From positions 627,792 to 691,791 of the forward strand of contig MNCI01015542.1 in assembly GCA_015680685.1 (NCBI GenBank): a stretch of DNA of 64,000 nt, read 5' to 3'. The translations under genes and the position numbers were made by a program. The notes beneath the pieces are model-generated. The model worked only from the letters and a program-made list of their open reading frames with translations, was not told the DNA's origin and searched no databases. The number at the start of each line of letters is the position of its first letter. Position 1 is the stretch's first letter. Below, piece by piece: positions 23,181 through 34,249 of the stretch. This DNA comes from Gnetum montanum (Eukaryota > Streptophyta > Gnetopsida > Gnetales > Gnetaceae).

Positions 23181-24165
23181 GAATTCTACTTCTAAAACAT
23201 CTTGTAACATTTCTTCTTCTATTCTAGAACTTTCTTCCTTATTTGCTAAGAATAATCTTTCAACAACTATACCTTCATCTTCCACAAACTACTAATATGT
23301 TGATTGTGATTTTGATGAGTTTAGACATCACTGAATCATCTGAATAAGCCAAAAACAACTCCATCCCATTTTTAGGCTAGAAAATATATTATAAAATAGT
23401 TTGCATGATCTTTTTCCTTTCATTCCTATTTCGAATCTTGACATTTTTAATCTATCTTTAAATAGTTTAAAAGTAAATATCATTTTTTCCTTTAAATTTT
23501 TTGTGTACTCCATCCTTTATATTATAGTGCATTTTTTATCTTTTCATATTGAGAAAAAAAAATGTTAAAAATAGAAAATTATAAAAAATAGAAAAAATTA
23601 TGTAAATACATAAAATTTTAAAATCTCAAAAAAAATTTCTTTTTATTAACCTTTTGATATTTACATCAAAATTAGTACAAAATTTCACAATATAGTTTCA
23701 GATTACTCATTATCTTTCTTTTTCTAACATAAACAAATAATTTTCTAGACATCATCTAATCTTCTTTAGATGGCATCCTTTCTTCACTTATGCATGTTTC
23801 CCCTTCACTTGATGTCCCCTATTCATTATCATCACCTTCATCTACAATGAAGCACATAGCATAGTTAATGTCATTTCACATTATGAATTAATATTTTAAA
23901 TTCTATAATTATCTAGGTTCTAATTAACCTATCTTTTCTTTCCCTTTATCCTTTGCTCTTTCTTTGTTGTTTTTTTGCTAGAATTTCCTTACTTTTTGCT
24001 AGTTAAGTCTTTCTTCAACTTCAGCCAATGTCATAGTAGTTAAGTCTAAACTCTTTAAGTTAATGTTAAGAATGTTAGAAAATCAAATCATCTAGTTATT
24101 ACTAGTAGAGTTTTGCTTTGTTCCATAGCCTTCAATGTTAACTCACTCTTCATGTTCTATTTTCT
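23181..24165. other. AT-rich DNA without recognised features
   Basis: Contains a very AT-rich stretch at 23520-23660. No gene or repeat border was found. Confidence 0.5.
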
Positions 24166-24381
24166 TTAGTACGTTGATGCTAGAGGATTTTGTTGAATCA
24201 TGTTCATTCCTTGTAAATATGCTTCTAGTAATTCAACATTTTCTTTCAATTTCTTATTTTCTTCTAGCAACTTTGCCTTTCTTCTTGTTGTCTCTTCTAG
24301 CTTTGTTATTAACTTTCTATTAGCATTAACATACTCACAGATGATGGAAACCAATTGAATTTCATACCCTACAATAATCAT
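24166..24381 (-). pseudogene. Coiled-coil ORF fragment
   Basis: A 71-residue frame with heptad-like content: ITKLEETTRRKAKLLEENK, then KKLKENVELLEAYLQ. It resembles in character the decayed coiled-coil ORF at 34250-36500 and may be the C-terminal part of a similar retroelement ORF. No homologous copy is present in the window to confirm this. Confidence 0.35.
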
Positions 24382-25319
24382 CCCCTTTACATTAATAGCT
24401 TTATTATTTTACTTGATCATCTTTAGAACATGATTTTAAATTTAATTTTGATTTTACTTTTACAATCAATAGCAACTTTGATATCTATTTCAGTTTAACT
24501 AACAATTTATTAGACTTTATGTTGTGGTAGGATAATGATCCCGCCACACAGAACAACTTGAATAACCCATTCTAGGTGGTTGTTAGTCTCTAGTACCACC
24601 AAGGCATGCATATCCCCAAAATAGCCCCTATTGTATTTTATTAAGCATAGTATGGCTAAGTGTATTTAACATTGAAAGATCAATTCACAAAGTAATAAAA
24701 TATTTCTAAAGAAATATGGTCCTATGAGTAGCTAATGACTATTCCTCTTAGCTGTGTCTTAGTATAATTAAGAAATCAGATAGCTCTCATTTGAATTTAG
24801 CTTTAAATCTTGCAAAACATATAAATATATTGAAAAAATGATTTTATAGGAAATGTCATTCTTAGATTCTTAACTATTTGTTAGCTAAGTTTCCAATGCT
24901 ATACCACAAAAGCTTTGCTAAACAAAGTAGGAGACTAAAGTATAGAGATTATTTGAAAAGTTCAAAATCATATAAAAATGACAAATTTTCCTATGTTACA
25001 TTGATTCGAAATCAACACTTATCAAAGCTATCTCATTCAACTAAAATAACAAAAATAAGTTAAACCCCTAATTGTAGAGAAAATAATTCATTCATGCGCA
25101 GTTATGTAATATTTAAGTTAAATAAAGTTAAAAAAAAATACGATAAGATATTCACTAGAAATCACATTTAAGAGACAAATGCTAACGAAGATAGATAAAA
25201 ACTTGTTTAAAATGTCATTATATGAAATAGTATTTACAAGTTTTTTCTTAAAATCCTCCTCCCCTTTAACAAATATGCTATTGGCTTCTCATATTAGCCT
25301 CTAGCAATTACAACAGTTA
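24382..25319. other. AT-rich DNA without recognised features
   Basis: Nothing recognised apart from a GC-richer patch at 24535-24640 (TGATCCCGCCACACAGAACA), which could be an old LTR border but has no partner in the window. Confidence 0.45.
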
Positions 25320-25925
25320 CAAAATTTAAGGCTGCAACTTCTTCATATTCTCCTCATATAGTTGTAAGCCATTTGCCAAGTGTTTTGCCTCTTGATAGAT
25401 TTTACCTATTGTTTGAACTTGAAGCCCTTCCATCACCAATTGCTGAGACAACCTCATATGATTAAGAAGAATCTTAATAGCTTGATTCATTAAATTTGGT
25501 TCAGAGCTATTAAGCTTCTTAATAACTTATTTAGTGCTACTTTCTCTATGGCCTAATTCTCTTATGGAATTGCTTATTTTAATCAATGTAGCCCCTATAC
25601 TAGAACAAACTTGTTTAAATTCTAGCTTTTTTCTTGGTAGTTTCATGCACAATTCTCATAACTAACATCATCACTGTATCAAGAAAAGCTTGCTTATATT
25701 AAGCCAACAACTCTCTTTTGGATCTAGCAATATCACACAATTCCTAAATCTCATTCTTAGGATTTCTTCTTTCATTTCTTTCATCCATTTTTTACTATAA
25801 TCTATCTCAATGATAACTTTCTTGAAGCTTGATAGAACAACATGAGAGTAATCTAGAGCTTTTCCTTTTCTTGTTTGTTCTAACTCTAAGCTCACAACAA
25901 CTAACTGTTGGCACATTTTGGCCAT
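25320..25925 (-). pseudogene. Decayed helical / coiled-coil ORF fragment
   Basis: Begins MAKMCQQLVVVSLELEQTRK at 25925 and is open to 25671. Beyond a stop and a one-base shift in an A run (near 25630) the sense frame goes on with KQVCSSIGATLIKISN, then a well preserved stretch MRLSQQLVMEGLQVQTIGK and NGLQLYEENMKKLQ ending near 25325. Continuity of sense across the shift shows one former ORF of about 200 codons or more. It is mostly helical with no known domain, possibly an additional ORF of a retroelement. Confidence 0.4.
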
Positions 25926-27218
25926 TTCATGGAACAGGTTGTCATGATAAAATTAATTAAAGGTTTTGCAGTTTTTAGTACTCTCTTATTCATAGTTGGA
26001 GAAGTGGCAAGAATTCCACAAACTATTAACTATGTTTTCTCACTAAATTCATAAGGGAGCTTTTAAAGATCCATTGCAAAGCAATTTTAGATGCTGAAAG
26101 ATTGGAGGAAAGGCTCAAATAATCAAGAAAATGCATATAGAATGCTTTACTCTGTCAGAATAAAAAAAATTTTAGCTTGTGGATAAAGAGAAATAGCATC
26201 TAAATTTAAAGAAGAAATGAAGAATCAAAGTAACTGCAATTGATGGTAAACTGGTTATTGGAAATTTTAGTAGTCTTCATGAAACTATTTGTTCATGTGC
26301 CCTATATATGAAGTGCAGAACAAAAAGAAGAAGAGAGAAAAAGAACAAGAGTTAAAATGCAGTTAGCAATATATATAAGAATTGAGAATTGGATGTCACA
26401 GTAATGTTTATTGAATTTTTTTAACAGAAAAAGTAGAGACACTGGCAAAAGGCAATTTGTGAAACACCTTGTATATACTCTACATTAGAATCAGCAATGA
26501 AAACCGTAAAAACAAGAACAGGTTATGAATAAAAATAATTTTAGAAGAAAAACAGCAAGACAAGCATCAAGAATATATCAAAATCTTGCAAATATTGACA
26601 CCCAAATCATACAGTGACTATCCCTCATTTAGAAAATAAATACAATAATTTTTAGTTTACGGAAAGAAAAATGCAGGAAGCCCTAGGTGAATTTGGGGCA
26701 AAAATTTCAGGCAGTTGCAATCCCAAATTGCATTTATCATTTGCTGCTGGAACCAAAGAAAAATAAGATCTCCTTCAATGATCCACAGTGTCTAGAGAAT
26801 GGAGTCTGCACGCAAAAAGAAAAACGTAGCAGGGTTTCTGTTTTGTTTCAAATGCAGGATATGACAAACAACAATGACAAGATGTGAAATATTAAACATA
26901 AACCCTAAGGCAAAGCTTGACACACAAAGAAAATGTTTTCACGTCTGGATTCTTGCAATGATGAACCTACAAACAGAAATTGCACACAACAGCGCCCGAT
27001 GCCAAAGCATTCGTCATCATCATTACCAATCCATCAAGTGTGGCTATAGATACAAAAAGACACAGCGAGACAGGTGCACAATTGAATCAGCGAAATGACA
27101 TTTCTTCTACGACAGATACGGAGGATCATGGACGTGGCCAGGAGATTGGTTGCAGGGACTTAGTATCTGAGCTCAGTATCAAACCAACCGGGATATTATT
27201 TAGACGATGAATTGTGGT
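25926..27218. other. Low-copy-looking DNA left of the LINE
   Basis: No gene could be modelled. The last 350 bases (26870-27218) have higher GC than the neighbourhood and open frames on both strands without a known motif, for example 26980-27210 +. It could be part of a host gene or its 5' region that the LINE interrupted. Confidence 0.4.
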
Positions 27219-27231
27219 TATGGATTATTCT
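27219..27231. repeat. LINE target-site duplication, left copy
   Basis: TATGGATTATTCT. Partner at 32734-32746 differs by one base (G versus A). Confidence 0.75.
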
Positions 27232-27264
27232 GGGGGGGGGGGGGGGGTGGGGGGGGGGGGGGGG
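27232..27264 (-). repeat. Homopolymer C tail of the LINE (G run on + strand)
   Basis: 16 G, one T, 16 G on the plus strand, that is C16-A-C16 at the 3' end of the LINE sense strand, squeezed between the 3' UTR and the target duplication. The exact length is doubtful in any assembly. Confidence 0.85.
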
Positions 27265-27606
27265 TTGTTAAGGTGATGTGCTAGCTAGAGAAGAAAAATT
27301 AAATCCAAAACCTTAACAGAGCCCAATGTTGCAAGATGACCCCCCAATCAACCTGCAACAAGACAAAAGCTTATCGCACCCCCCGGGACAACAGCTGAAG
27401 AAGGAGATTAATACACCTAGTTCAAAGAGAATTCAGTTGGAAAAGGTAATATTATTGAGAAAGCCTAGTTCATGACAGTGAAGTTGAACATTACTAGCAA
27501 TAGAGCATTTCATACCGTAGTCAAATTCATTGTAGTTTATGTTTTGATACCAAGCATCTAGATGACATTTCCAAATAAAGAAGATAATCTCAAATAGGAG
27601 GATTTT

Positions 27607-30600
27607 CTAGGCTTTTTGAAGGTGACGCTTAACACAATCATCTTGAAGGATACATTGAGGAAAACAAATAGAATGATTAGGAAGGAAGACTTGGAGAGAT
27701 TGACACCATTTCCAAATGTATTGAGAGAATGAACAATCCCAAAAGACATGTTGAAAAGAATCATCTGCTTTACAAATGGGGCATTTAGGATGATCAATTC
27801 CTAACAAATGAAGCCTATGTCTAATGGGAAGACCTTGATGAACCAAGGACCAAAACAAGAAACGATGCTTAGGTTGGGCCTTGGAAGTCCAAATCCGACG
27901 AAAAATAGTTTTCCACTGGTGATCCTCAAGATGTAAACTCCAACGTCTATTTAGAGTGGAAAATTGAAAAGCTTGCGCATGAAACCAAGATTTGGCTTTA
28001 GAGATGCGTAAAGAGCAAAGAGGGGAACCGTCAGGCCAAAACCAATCTTCATACCAAGGAATATTATTATGCAACTTATGCACAACAAAGTTAGAAAGAA
28101 CTTGCTCTATGTGTTGGTAAATGATAATATCTTGTCTTTGAAACCCCCATTTTACTTTTGCCTGTGTCCAAGAGAGGGTAGGAGAATCATTTCTAACAGT
28201 ATAAAGTTGGTCAATATGGTGGAGATTGTGGTCGGCAAAACGATTGGCTCTATGAGAGAATTCATCATAGAGACAACCTCCATTATTTTTGAAAATAGGA
28301 GACCACCAAATCGAGTGTGTCAACAGAGAGTGCAAGCTTATATGGGAAGGTTTCCATTGCAACAAGCCTCTAAGTTGGCTCCAACATCGCCAAATTTGCT
28401 TAAACCAGAAAGAACCTTTGATCTTCTGAGAGCCTTCACTAAAAACCCAGTTACTCCAGTGAGTATTTTTCCATCTGTGATGAATACCAAGACAAGAGAT
28501 ATGATGCCTAAAAAGGATCTTCCAAGCTTCATCTCCTTCAATACACTGAGTCACCCATTTGGAGGCCAAGAGAATACTCTGGTGCTCAATAGAGACAAGG
28601 CCTAAGCCCCCTTGTTCTTTACTTAAAGTGCAAGTATCCCAAGCTACTCGATGAAAAGCTTTGTGATCATCCTTATCCTCCCAAAGGAAATTTCTAAGTA
28701 TGTTGTTGATGCATTGACAAGAGGATTTTGAAGGAGCCATAAAGGAAGAGTAATAGACATGCGTGGAGCTCAAAATATGATTAACGACAATAAATCTACC
28801 TGCAAGAGATAAGGGTTTAGAAGCCCATTTCAAAGCTTTATGTTTCACCTTTTCCACCACATTGTTCCATATGGTAGTGGGAGTAGCAAATAGAGCAATA
28901 GGGATGCCTAGGAGGGTGAAATTATTAGTAGGAGAGAGCCACTTGATATCAAAATGATAAGTCCAAGGAGGCCTAGTAGAGAAACTAGACCGGATGGCTT
29001 GTGTTTTGTTCCAATTGATCTTAGCTCCTGAGGCTCTACAGTAAATATCTATGCAATGCAAGGCAGTGTTAAAATTATTATGGTCCTCAATCAAAGTGAT
29101 AAAAGTATCATCTGCAAACTGGCTGTAAACAGGATCCTTTGCTTGTTGTGGAAGAGAGATACCTCTTAACCGCATAGAATTGTTATGAGATCTAAGAACA
29201 GCTCCAAGAGCATCAGCAGCCAGGATGAAAAGATAAGGGGCTAAAGGGCACCCCTGTCGAACTGATTTTTGAAGCTCAATGACCTTAGAGAAGGATCCGT
29301 TAATGCAAATGACTGAAGAGGCCTCTGACAAAACAAGATCGATATGTCTTTCAAAAACATTACCTAAGTTATGGTGTTTGACTATACTTTTTAAAAAGGA
29401 CCAATCAAGCATGTCATAGGCTTTAGCAAAATCCAACTTAAGAAGAATGGCATTTCGATTAGTGGAAGAAGCCCAATGCAAGCCCTCAATAGCAGTAACA
29501 ACATTATCTAAAATATACCTTCCTTGAACAAAACCGGTTTGCTCCTTTCTTATAAGATGAGGAAGAAAAGGTTTAAGTTTATTAGCAATAGCTTTGGCTA
29601 CTATTTTATAGATAACATTCAAGAGAGTGATAGGGCACCAATTACTTATGCTCATGTGATCTCATGACTTAGGGAGAAGCTTAATAATACCAGCATTAAT
29701 CTGCTTACCAAAGGATCCTATCCTAAGAGCTTCCTTATACACACTATAGACAATGTCTTGAAGAGTAGGCCAAAATTTCTTAAAAAATTCTGTGGGAAGG
29801 CCATCCATACCAGGGGCTTTACCATAGTGGAGTTGTTGGAGAGAATTACCAAGATCCTATTTGGAAAGAAGAGAAGCATCACCAAAGATGGAGCGATTAA
29901 AAGGAGTAATAGCTCCTAAGCAAGTATTTACTGCTATGGGGTCAATCGCCTCTTTTCAAAAAGTTTGAGAGTAGAACTTAAAGAAGACCTGTAAAATGTC
30001 ATCCTTGGAGGTGAAGATATTGTCTTCAACTTGAATAGCTGGAATTTTATGGGACGGGTTCCCCCCTTTGAGTAGATGAAAAAAGCCAGTAGTAGCCTGG
30101 TCACCCATGCGAAGCCAAGAGAGACGAGCACGGAGATGAGCACCTCTAGCTTCATAGTGATCCATGATATGTAGGTTCTCTTTGGCACATTTCAAACGAC
30201 TAAAGTGAGCCTCAGTAGCCTCCTCTTTATTGATAGTATTTTGAAGAAGGGAGATTTCCTTATGAAGGTTGGACTTGTGAGAACTTAGTCGTGAAGCCAC
30301 TAGTTTACCCGCATGTTTGGAAAACCGTTGGAGGCGGATACAAGCATTATTCCACCAATCAATCCAACCGTCTTCACCAAGGGTTTTAGCATGCACATTC
30401 CAAATTTGCATCAATAGAGAGCAAAGGGAGGAACTATGAAAAAAGGCAGTGTTAAAGATATAAAGATCATTAGAAGAGTAGGAGTTCCCAGAGTGGGAAA
30501 GAGACTAATGAATAGGATAATGATTAGAAAAAACCTAGGTATAATATGCTTGGATAGGGGCACCGTTGGTAGAAGTAAAATGAATAAGGGGATTAGTAGA

Positions 30601-31233
30601 TAGATAAACCCGATCCAACCGAGAAGAGATGTAGGAAGCACCATGTCTAGCATTACTCCAAGTGAACCAATTAGAGGTACTAGACGAAGAATAGTTTTCA
30701 TTAGCTTCATGCAACTTTAATTGACGTTTCAACGAGAGCCACTCAGGAAGCTCCCTGTTATCTAAACCACTCCTTTGCCCTCCAACTTTATCCTTTGGAT
30801 GCTCAGTCATGTTAAAGTCCCCTGCAATAATCCAGTTAGCTTTGGGTAAGTTGTGCCTGAGCCAATTCCACAAGAGCTTCCGATCAGTTGAGTGACAAGG
30901 AGCATAAATGGAGACAATCCCTAAGATCTCATTAGCGTACCGTAATCGAACCCAACTACAATACCCTAAAGTGTCACAACCGTGATCAAGAACAGACTCC
31001 TGCCACTTATTATGGAAAAAAATTATAGCCCCCCCTTAACCAGGTTCATGGTGAGTAAGAACATAAGAACTATTGGGAAAAATGCTCTGGCAACAAATTT
31101 GAAGATTGAATCCTTGGATTTTAACTTCTTGAAGACAAACAACGTCAAAGGAATGTCTTCGAATATAATCTCGAACTATATATCATCGACGAGGGTCTGA
31201 AAGGCCCCTAACATTCCATGAACAATACTTCAT
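27607..31233 (-). pseudogene. LINE ORF2: endonuclease, reverse transcriptase, zf-RVT
   Basis: Start MKYCSWNVRGLSD at 31233; stop at 27607. An APE-type endonuclease (about residues 1-230) has LQEVKIQGF, IIAGDFNM, TWSNARHG and SRLDRVYLS. The linker has RARLSWLRMGDQATTGFFH. The RT (about residues 450-780) shows GMDGLPTEFFKKFW, SNWCPITLLNVIYKI, QTGFVQGRYILDN, LKLDFAKAYD, VRQGCPLAPYLFIL and the catalytic FADDTF. The C-terminal zf-RVT-like region has WTSKAQPKHRFLFW and CPICKADDSFQHVFWDC. The length of about 1,200 codons is normal for plant L1 elements. The 682 residues from 29655 are open; upstream a few stops interrupt (near 30533, 29850, 29650 and others). ORF2 nicks the target and copies the RNA in place. 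Confidence 0.88.
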
Positions 31234-32423
31234 TGGGTTTGTGTAGAAGAAGGAGGATCCTCGTCAACCACCAAGGCCTTAAAAGAATTCCTAGATTCAA
31301 AGTTGTTAACTAGAGGACATCGAGCACTTGTTCTTTTGTTAATGGACTGGCTAGTACTAGTCGATGATCGATGCCCTTTAGGGAAGGCACTAAAGATAGG
31401 GTTATCACATGTGACTAAGGCATAAGATTTCTGGGTAACACGCTCCCAACCACTAGTAGCATCTTTTGGGGCCCTTTCCTGATTAAGAGGAGTCTTAGTA
31501 ACATTAGTATCATCGGTTCTCATATCATCCATGTCAAACACCTTAGAATCTGAAGAAGGAGGTTTAGTTGATTGATCCTCGACATTATCCTTGCCTATGT
31601 TCTGAGATATGTTTTGAGATTTTAGTTCTTCACTAACTTGTTCTGCTAAAATTCGCTCAGCTTCAAGCTTGGCCAGTAACTTCGGGCATTGAGCTTTACG
31701 GTGGTTCGGATCGAGGCAGTAATAACAACTGTTGGGAAGTGTAAGATATGTGATTTTTTGAACAAAGGTCTTTCCTTTTACATTAACTTCTAGTGAATCA
31801 GGACGTGGCTTTTGCATATTGATTTTGATGCACACTCGTCGAGTGGGTCATGGACGGAAGCCTGAAAAGCTCTCCATTCCGATGACTTACCCAACTTGTG
31901 CAGCAAGGATATCAACATGGGGAGAGAAATGAGGAGGGAGTCCTGGAAATTTAATCCAAACTGGCAAAATACTTTTGCTAGCTTTTGCAGGATCGAAATC
32001 CTCCTTCCAGGGTTGAAGGACTAAAAAAGAGCCATAAACATCCCAAATAGACTGTTGTTTCATGAACTCTGCCATAGCCTTAGTTTCAAAAGCAAACAGA
32101 AAAAAGCCTTTTGTGAGATTGGAAGCTAAGGTTATTCTAATATTACGGGGTTCCCAAAATTTTTTAACCCAATCTTGGAACACCAAGGCAGGAGGAATCC
32201 TACCAGTGAAGAAGCCAATTGTGTATAGGTGAGTAAATGTTTGTACGGTTTGGTCAAAGATGTCTTCCGAAAAATCAAAACGTAAAACACAATCATTTGC
32301 ATCCATATTGGTTGAGTTGTCAATAGGTTGTGAGTCAATGTTAATATTGGAGGATTCCATTATTTTACGTTTTTTTCCTCCAACATCAACATCAGAGTAA
32401 GAAGACAAAGCGGATTGGGTCAT
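31230..32423 (-). pseudogene. LINE ORF1: DUF4283-like plus CCHC zinc knuckle
   Basis: Start MTQSALSSYSDVD at 32423. A DUF4283-like RNA-binding region (about residues 40-190) has TVQTFTHLYTIGFFTGR, FFLFAFETKAMAEFM, LQPWKEDFDP and LPVWIKFPGLPP. Two in-frame stops lie near 31885 and 31845. Then the zinc knuckle CYYCLDPNHRKAQC (CX2CX4HX4C) and a charged Ser/Thr-rich tail follow. Its TGA (31230-31232) overlaps the ORF2 ATG (31231-31233) as ATGA. ORF1 proteins coat the LINE RNA. Confidence 0.85.
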
Positions 32424-32733
32424 GCAGACCCGTTGAGCCTAAACCTAGCCAATTAAGAAAAGCAAAAAGAAAATATGAAAAAACCAAACAGAACACAATG
32501 GGACAAACTCACTGGGTTTATTAACGGATGATAATTTTAGGCAACACACATGTGATGATCGCAACCATCTTTGGAGTCCTTCAACGTGCCCCGTCGGAAC
32601 AATGCAGGTCGTTTTCAGAAACTCTAATCCGGAACGATCGAATTCTCCCCTGATCTGATCTACAATGGCACACGTCAAAGCAGAGACTCGTTACTAGGAA
32701 TGCGATTCGTAGAGATAAACATCGGCGATCACC
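32424..32733 (-). promoter_or_regulatory. LINE 5' UTR / internal promoter region
   Basis: 310 bases between the target duplication and the ORF1 start, GC-richer than the surroundings, starting GGTGATCGCCGATG in element sense. LINE promoters lie within the transcribed 5' UTR. No defined motif is claimed. Confidence 0.55.
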
Positions 32734-32746
32734 TATGAATTATTCT
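32734..32746. repeat. LINE target-site duplication, right copy
   Basis: TATGAATTATTCT, directly 5' of the LINE in element sense. It fixes the element start at 32733. Confidence 0.75.
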
Positions 32747-34249
32747 GAAGAAAATCGTCATCGCTGAAAGCAAAAACAAAACCTGAACGCATGAAATCAA
32801 AGTAATAAAATAAAGTTCCAATTTCATATGGTTTGGTGGCTAAAAATAATTTTAGCATATTTTCTCACACGCAACAAAAATAAAATGACAATTGTATAGA
32901 GCGCTTATTGCAATGGCCATCATGGTGTTTGAGAAACTTGATCTTAGACTAAGGTTAAATGGATTAAACAAGATAGAGATCTTGGCTTTATTTCCTAAAA
33001 TTATTATATAGGTTGTGACTTATTATGAAAGAAATATTTGTAAAGACACATGCCAATGTTAGCATGATTTTCTCCTAACTTCATGTATAAGTTATAACTT
33101 CCTAACTTGTTGGGCAAGTTATAACTTCCTTACTTGGGAAAGAAGTTAACCAAGATATTTTGTAATATCTAACTACCTATGAGACCCTATAAAAAGGCTT
33201 CAAGGGTCTTGATGGCTGGGGGGAAGAGCATTTGTAAAGAAGAGCATTTGAAAAGAAGACATTGTAAAAGATTGCTTGTAAGATGACTTGTTAAAGACAA
33301 CATTTCAGCCTTTTTTTCATAGTCTTGTGAGTTATGCTTTTTTTTATTCTATTTAAATTGTTTAGCTAGTGGTATAGATAGTATCATGTTTGACAAGTAA
33401 TTTTGGGATTTTTAGATTGCTCTTATTGTTCTTGTTGCATGATAGAAAATTTCTATTAAAATTTTGCCATAGAAGAGCTTGTGTTTGAAAGCCTTAAGAG
33501 CATTTTAGTAGTGAATTTTATTATTTTGCAATGTATAAGAACCGCTATTGAGATTGTTGTAAGAGAGCCTCTGCATGTAGTCAAGCCGTTGAATGATTCA
33601 ATAGTCAAGAGGGTTCATAGAATCTTTGGTATTTTGATAGGACCAAAATAGCTTCTTTTATCTTTAAAGTGAATCTCCATGGTATTTCAATTATAAATTG
33701 TCAAGTCTTTTGAAGGTTCTGTTGAATGCAATTTTTGACATCCATTATCTAGCCAAAATAGAGTCTGGTACGTGATAGTTTAGGCAACAAATTTTTTTTT
33801 GGTAGCATAGTAGGATTGTCTTGAAGAAATTGCTTATTTGAGCCTTGGAAGTTTNATCATTTTACCTTGTTCAAACATTTGAGATCTTCACACAAATCTG
33901 CTTTCTTTTTCTCTTCTTTCTATTTCCATTGAATCTCACTCTATTTCTAGTTTTCTTGTGGAACTATCTCTTTCTCTGGGGAAAATTAGATGTAGATTCG
34001 CAGAGTTGTGCTCAAATGTTTTTGCAAAACTTTATTTGTTACGAGTAGGTATTATAAGGACCGCATAGACTAAGCAATTGAACAGAATAGGAACTCTCAA
34101 CAACTCACAGTACTTTGCAAAGTTGGCTGAATCTCTTTAAGATAAGTCATTTATAGTTTTACACACAACCTAATCATTTTATTTTTCACAACAGCACACA
34201 TACACATACTCACATTAACTACTGAGTCTATTTGGAGGTATCTGGGCCT
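32747..34249 (+). other. Unassigned DNA with an LTR-like TATA region
   Basis: A plus-strand CCCTATAAAAAGGC (TATA at 33188-33195) follows two copies of AAGTTATAACTTCC (near 33085 and 33115). A long transcribed-leader-like stretch follows. This looks like the U3/R part of an old LTR, perhaps starting TGTGACTTATTATG at 33013, but I found no right border, target duplication or partner. Position 33855 is a single N. No gene is seen. Confidence 0.35.

Larger units (their letters stand above)
27232..32733 (-). mobile_element. L1-type LINE, nearly full length
   Basis: Minus-strand element of 5.5 kb with 5' UTR, ORF1, ORF2, 3' UTR and a C-rich tail. The flanks carry TATGGATTATTCT (27219-27231) and TATGAATTATTCT (32734-32746), a 13-bp target duplication with one mismatch. 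Such long duplications are typical of target-primed reverse transcription. The ORFs are far better preserved than those of the Athila-like elements, with only a handful of stops in ORF2, so this is a younger insertion, though dead. Confidence 0.88.

Noticed and set aside
28069-28605. 178-codon plus-strand frame.
   Set aside because: It is antisense to the LINE ORF2, whose RT/zf-RVT motifs are on the minus strand; the plus frame has no motif of its own.
33013-33860. Complete solo LTR of a Copia-type element.
   Set aside because: There is a TATA region and a plausible TG start, but no CA end, target duplication or partner LTR, so I list only an LTR-like TATA region.
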